A stretch of 64,000 nucleotides of DNA, taken from positions 1,752,501-1,816,500 of the forward strand of contig MU260052.1 in NCBI GenBank assembly GCA_020310875.1. Direction: 5' to 3'. Every line of letters starts with the position of its first letter. Within the stretch, counting starts at the first letter, position 1. This stretch comes from Ceratopteris richardii (lineage: Eukaryota > Streptophyta > Polypodiopsida > Polypodiales > Pteridaceae). Below the pieces are notes generated by a model, which worked only from the letters and a program-made list of their open reading frames with translations, ran no database searches and had not been told where the DNA came from. A program made the position numbers and the translations under genes. Below are positions 62,619 through 64,000 of this stretch, piece after piece.

Positions 62619-64000
62619 GGTTATAGTACCAAAGAAGAATACTAATAAAATCAAAATTTGTGTTGACTTTAGAGCACTCAACAAGGTGACCATTCCAGAT
62701 GGTTTCCCTATGCCTTTTGCAGAACAGGTCATTGAAGAAGTGGCAGGGCATGCATTATATAGCTTTATGGATGGATTCAGTGGCTATAACCAAATATCAA
62801 TACATCCAGAGGATCGTGAAAAGACTGCTTTTATCACTCCTTGGGGAACATATGTGTATGTAAAAATGCCATTTGGGCTCAGAAATGCTCCAGCCACCTT
62901 TAACAAAACGGTCAATCTCATTTTTGGCCCCCTATTGCTGGAATCACTTAGAATCTTCATGGATGACTTCTCTTCGTTTTCAGGATCTCACAAGGAAACT
63001 CCTCTAGATGTTTGGACCACCACTTGAGGCAGCTGCAGAATGTTTTCAAAAGATGTAGGGAGACTAAGTTAAAGCTCAATCCAAACAAATGTCATTTCCT
63101 TGTGACAGAAGGAACCCTCTTAGTACATGTGGTGTCGGCTAAAGGTATGGCCCCAGATCCTGACAAAATCATTTCTATATTAAAGTTGCCTAAACCTAAA
63201 TCCCCTAAAGAGATTCAGAGTTTCTTGGGGCATACTGGATACCATAGAAGGTTTATAAAAATGTATGCAGAGATAGCCAGACCTCTAGCTAGACTTACAG
63301 GTAAGGAAGTACCTTTTAAATGGGAAGAAGAGGAGGAAAAAGCATATCAAACATTACGGTCAAGGTTAGTGTCTGCTCCTATTTTGGTCACACCTGAGTG
63401 GTCAAAATCTTTCATATACATGTCGATGCCAGTGCCTATGCAGTGGGGGCAGTTTTGACCCAACCCAGTGAAGAATTAAAAGTGGACAGGCCAATTCAAT
63501 ATGCCAGTAGAATCTTGACTAAGGCTGAAAGGAATTACAGTACTACAGAAAGGGAAGCCCTAGCAATGGTCTTTGCTGTCCAAAAATTCCGTCATTACTT
63601 ACTGGGGGTAAAATTTATTATTATAACAGATCACCAACCACTAAAATACCTACTCAACAAACCACAAGCCACTGGTAGAATATGGAGGTGGTTATTGTTG
63701 TTCCAAGAGTTTGATTTTTCTGTAGTCCATAAACCAGGTAAAGAAAATCTTATGGCGGATCACCTATCCAGAATAAATATGATGAATCAAACTAGTGGAA
63801 TCAATGATGACTTTCCAGATGCTCATCTGTTTGCTGTACAAGCTCAAGGTTGGTATTACGACATCAAAAATTTCATTAAAACTGGGTTGTATCCAGAAAA
63901 GGCTAGTGCTGTACAAAAGAAGAGACTGCTAATCAAGAGTAGACCATATACCTTCATTGAAGATAAATTGTATCGACAGGGCAAGGATGACCGGTTCAGG
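62619..64000 (+). pseudogene. Element E pol part 2: RT, RNase H, start of integrase
   Basis: Resumes RT at Val-Ile-Val-Pro-Lys-Lys. It has Phe-Met-Asp-Gly-Phe-Ser-Gly-Tyr-Asn in the palm region and Phe-Met-Asp-Asp (about 62958-62969) as the catalytic motif. Frameshifts lie near 63000 and 63423. RNase H follows with His-Val-Asp-Ala-Ser, Thr-Thr-Glu-Arg-Glu and Thr-Asp-His-Gln (about 63420-63780). The last 200 bases enter the region before the integrase zinc module and run off the window end. Confidence 0.9.

Larger units (their letters stand above)
40806..64000 (+). mobile_element. Ty3/Gypsy element E, different lineage, runs off the window
   Basis: LTR (40806-41844), primer site, gag with canonical zinc knuckles, protease with Asp-Gly-Gly-Ser-Ser, RT, RNase H and the start of integrase. 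It is split by Gypsy D at 45047/62619 (target copy cctat). It lacks the dual-protease features of A-D up to the window edge; whether a second protease follows integrase cannot be seen. It has at least two stops and two frameshifts. Confidence 0.92.

Overview
The window is eukaryotic, repeat-rich nuclear DNA from a land plant. The evidence is plant-type Ty1/Copia and Ty3/Gypsy polyproteins, primer-binding sites complementary to plant tRNA-Asp and initiator tRNA-Met, and long nested LTR retrotransposons. I cannot name the species; a fern, lycophyte, bryophyte or gymnosperm with a large genome would fit. I found no host gene, rRNA gene or tRNA gene.

Layout. A hexamer microsatellite (1-800) grades into a GTATCGTGTATC-type array (801-1156). 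Next come two degraded sister Gypsy copies on the + strand: A (about 1157-8706) and B (8707-40739), with one LTR (8120-8706) between them. B carries two insertions. The first is Copia-1 (14041-20848, minus, TSD gaaaa). The second is Gypsy C (21552-38032, minus, TSD ctacc), which itself holds Copia-2 (22171-27346, minus, TSD agttc). B ends at 40739 against a second patch of the hexamer. Another Gypsy lineage, E (+), starts in that patch at 40806 and runs past the window end. E is split inside its RT by Gypsy D (45048-62613, minus, TSD cctat). D is a 17.6-kb element with two 1,411-bp LTRs that differ at only about eight sites by eye. D is the youngest insertion and the best-preserved element.

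Main discovery candidate. A, B, C and D belong to one unusual Gypsy group. Each has two separate retropepsin-like domains, one at the end of gag before RT (PR1) and one after integrase at the end of pol (PR2). The integrase N-terminus carries two tandem zinc modules with identical H-X6-H-X30-C-X2-C spacing. Gag zinc knuckles have the shortened spacing C-X2-C-X3-H-X4-C. The long 5' leaders of C and D contain arrays of short dyad-symmetric units sharing an ATCGCGAT core but otherwise different in sequence; the array in front of A resembles D's. In D all reading frames are essentially open: a 1,525-codon gag-PR1, then pol in the same frame after a single TAG, then several further ORFs of unknown function, among them a coiled-coil protein whose stop lies in the 3' LTR.

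How the parts work together. In D, transcription would start at the 5' LTR TATA (61838-61845, minus). Reverse transcription would be primed by tRNA-Asp at 61179-61196. Gag-PR1 and the RT-RNase H-INT-PR2 polyprotein would form the particle. The downstream ORFs might be made from a spliced mRNA, since a good 3' splice site lies just before ORF4. A, B, C and both Copia copies are dead from stops, frameshifts and deletions; several of C's stops sit where a CGA codon is expected, the pattern left by methyl-CpG decay.
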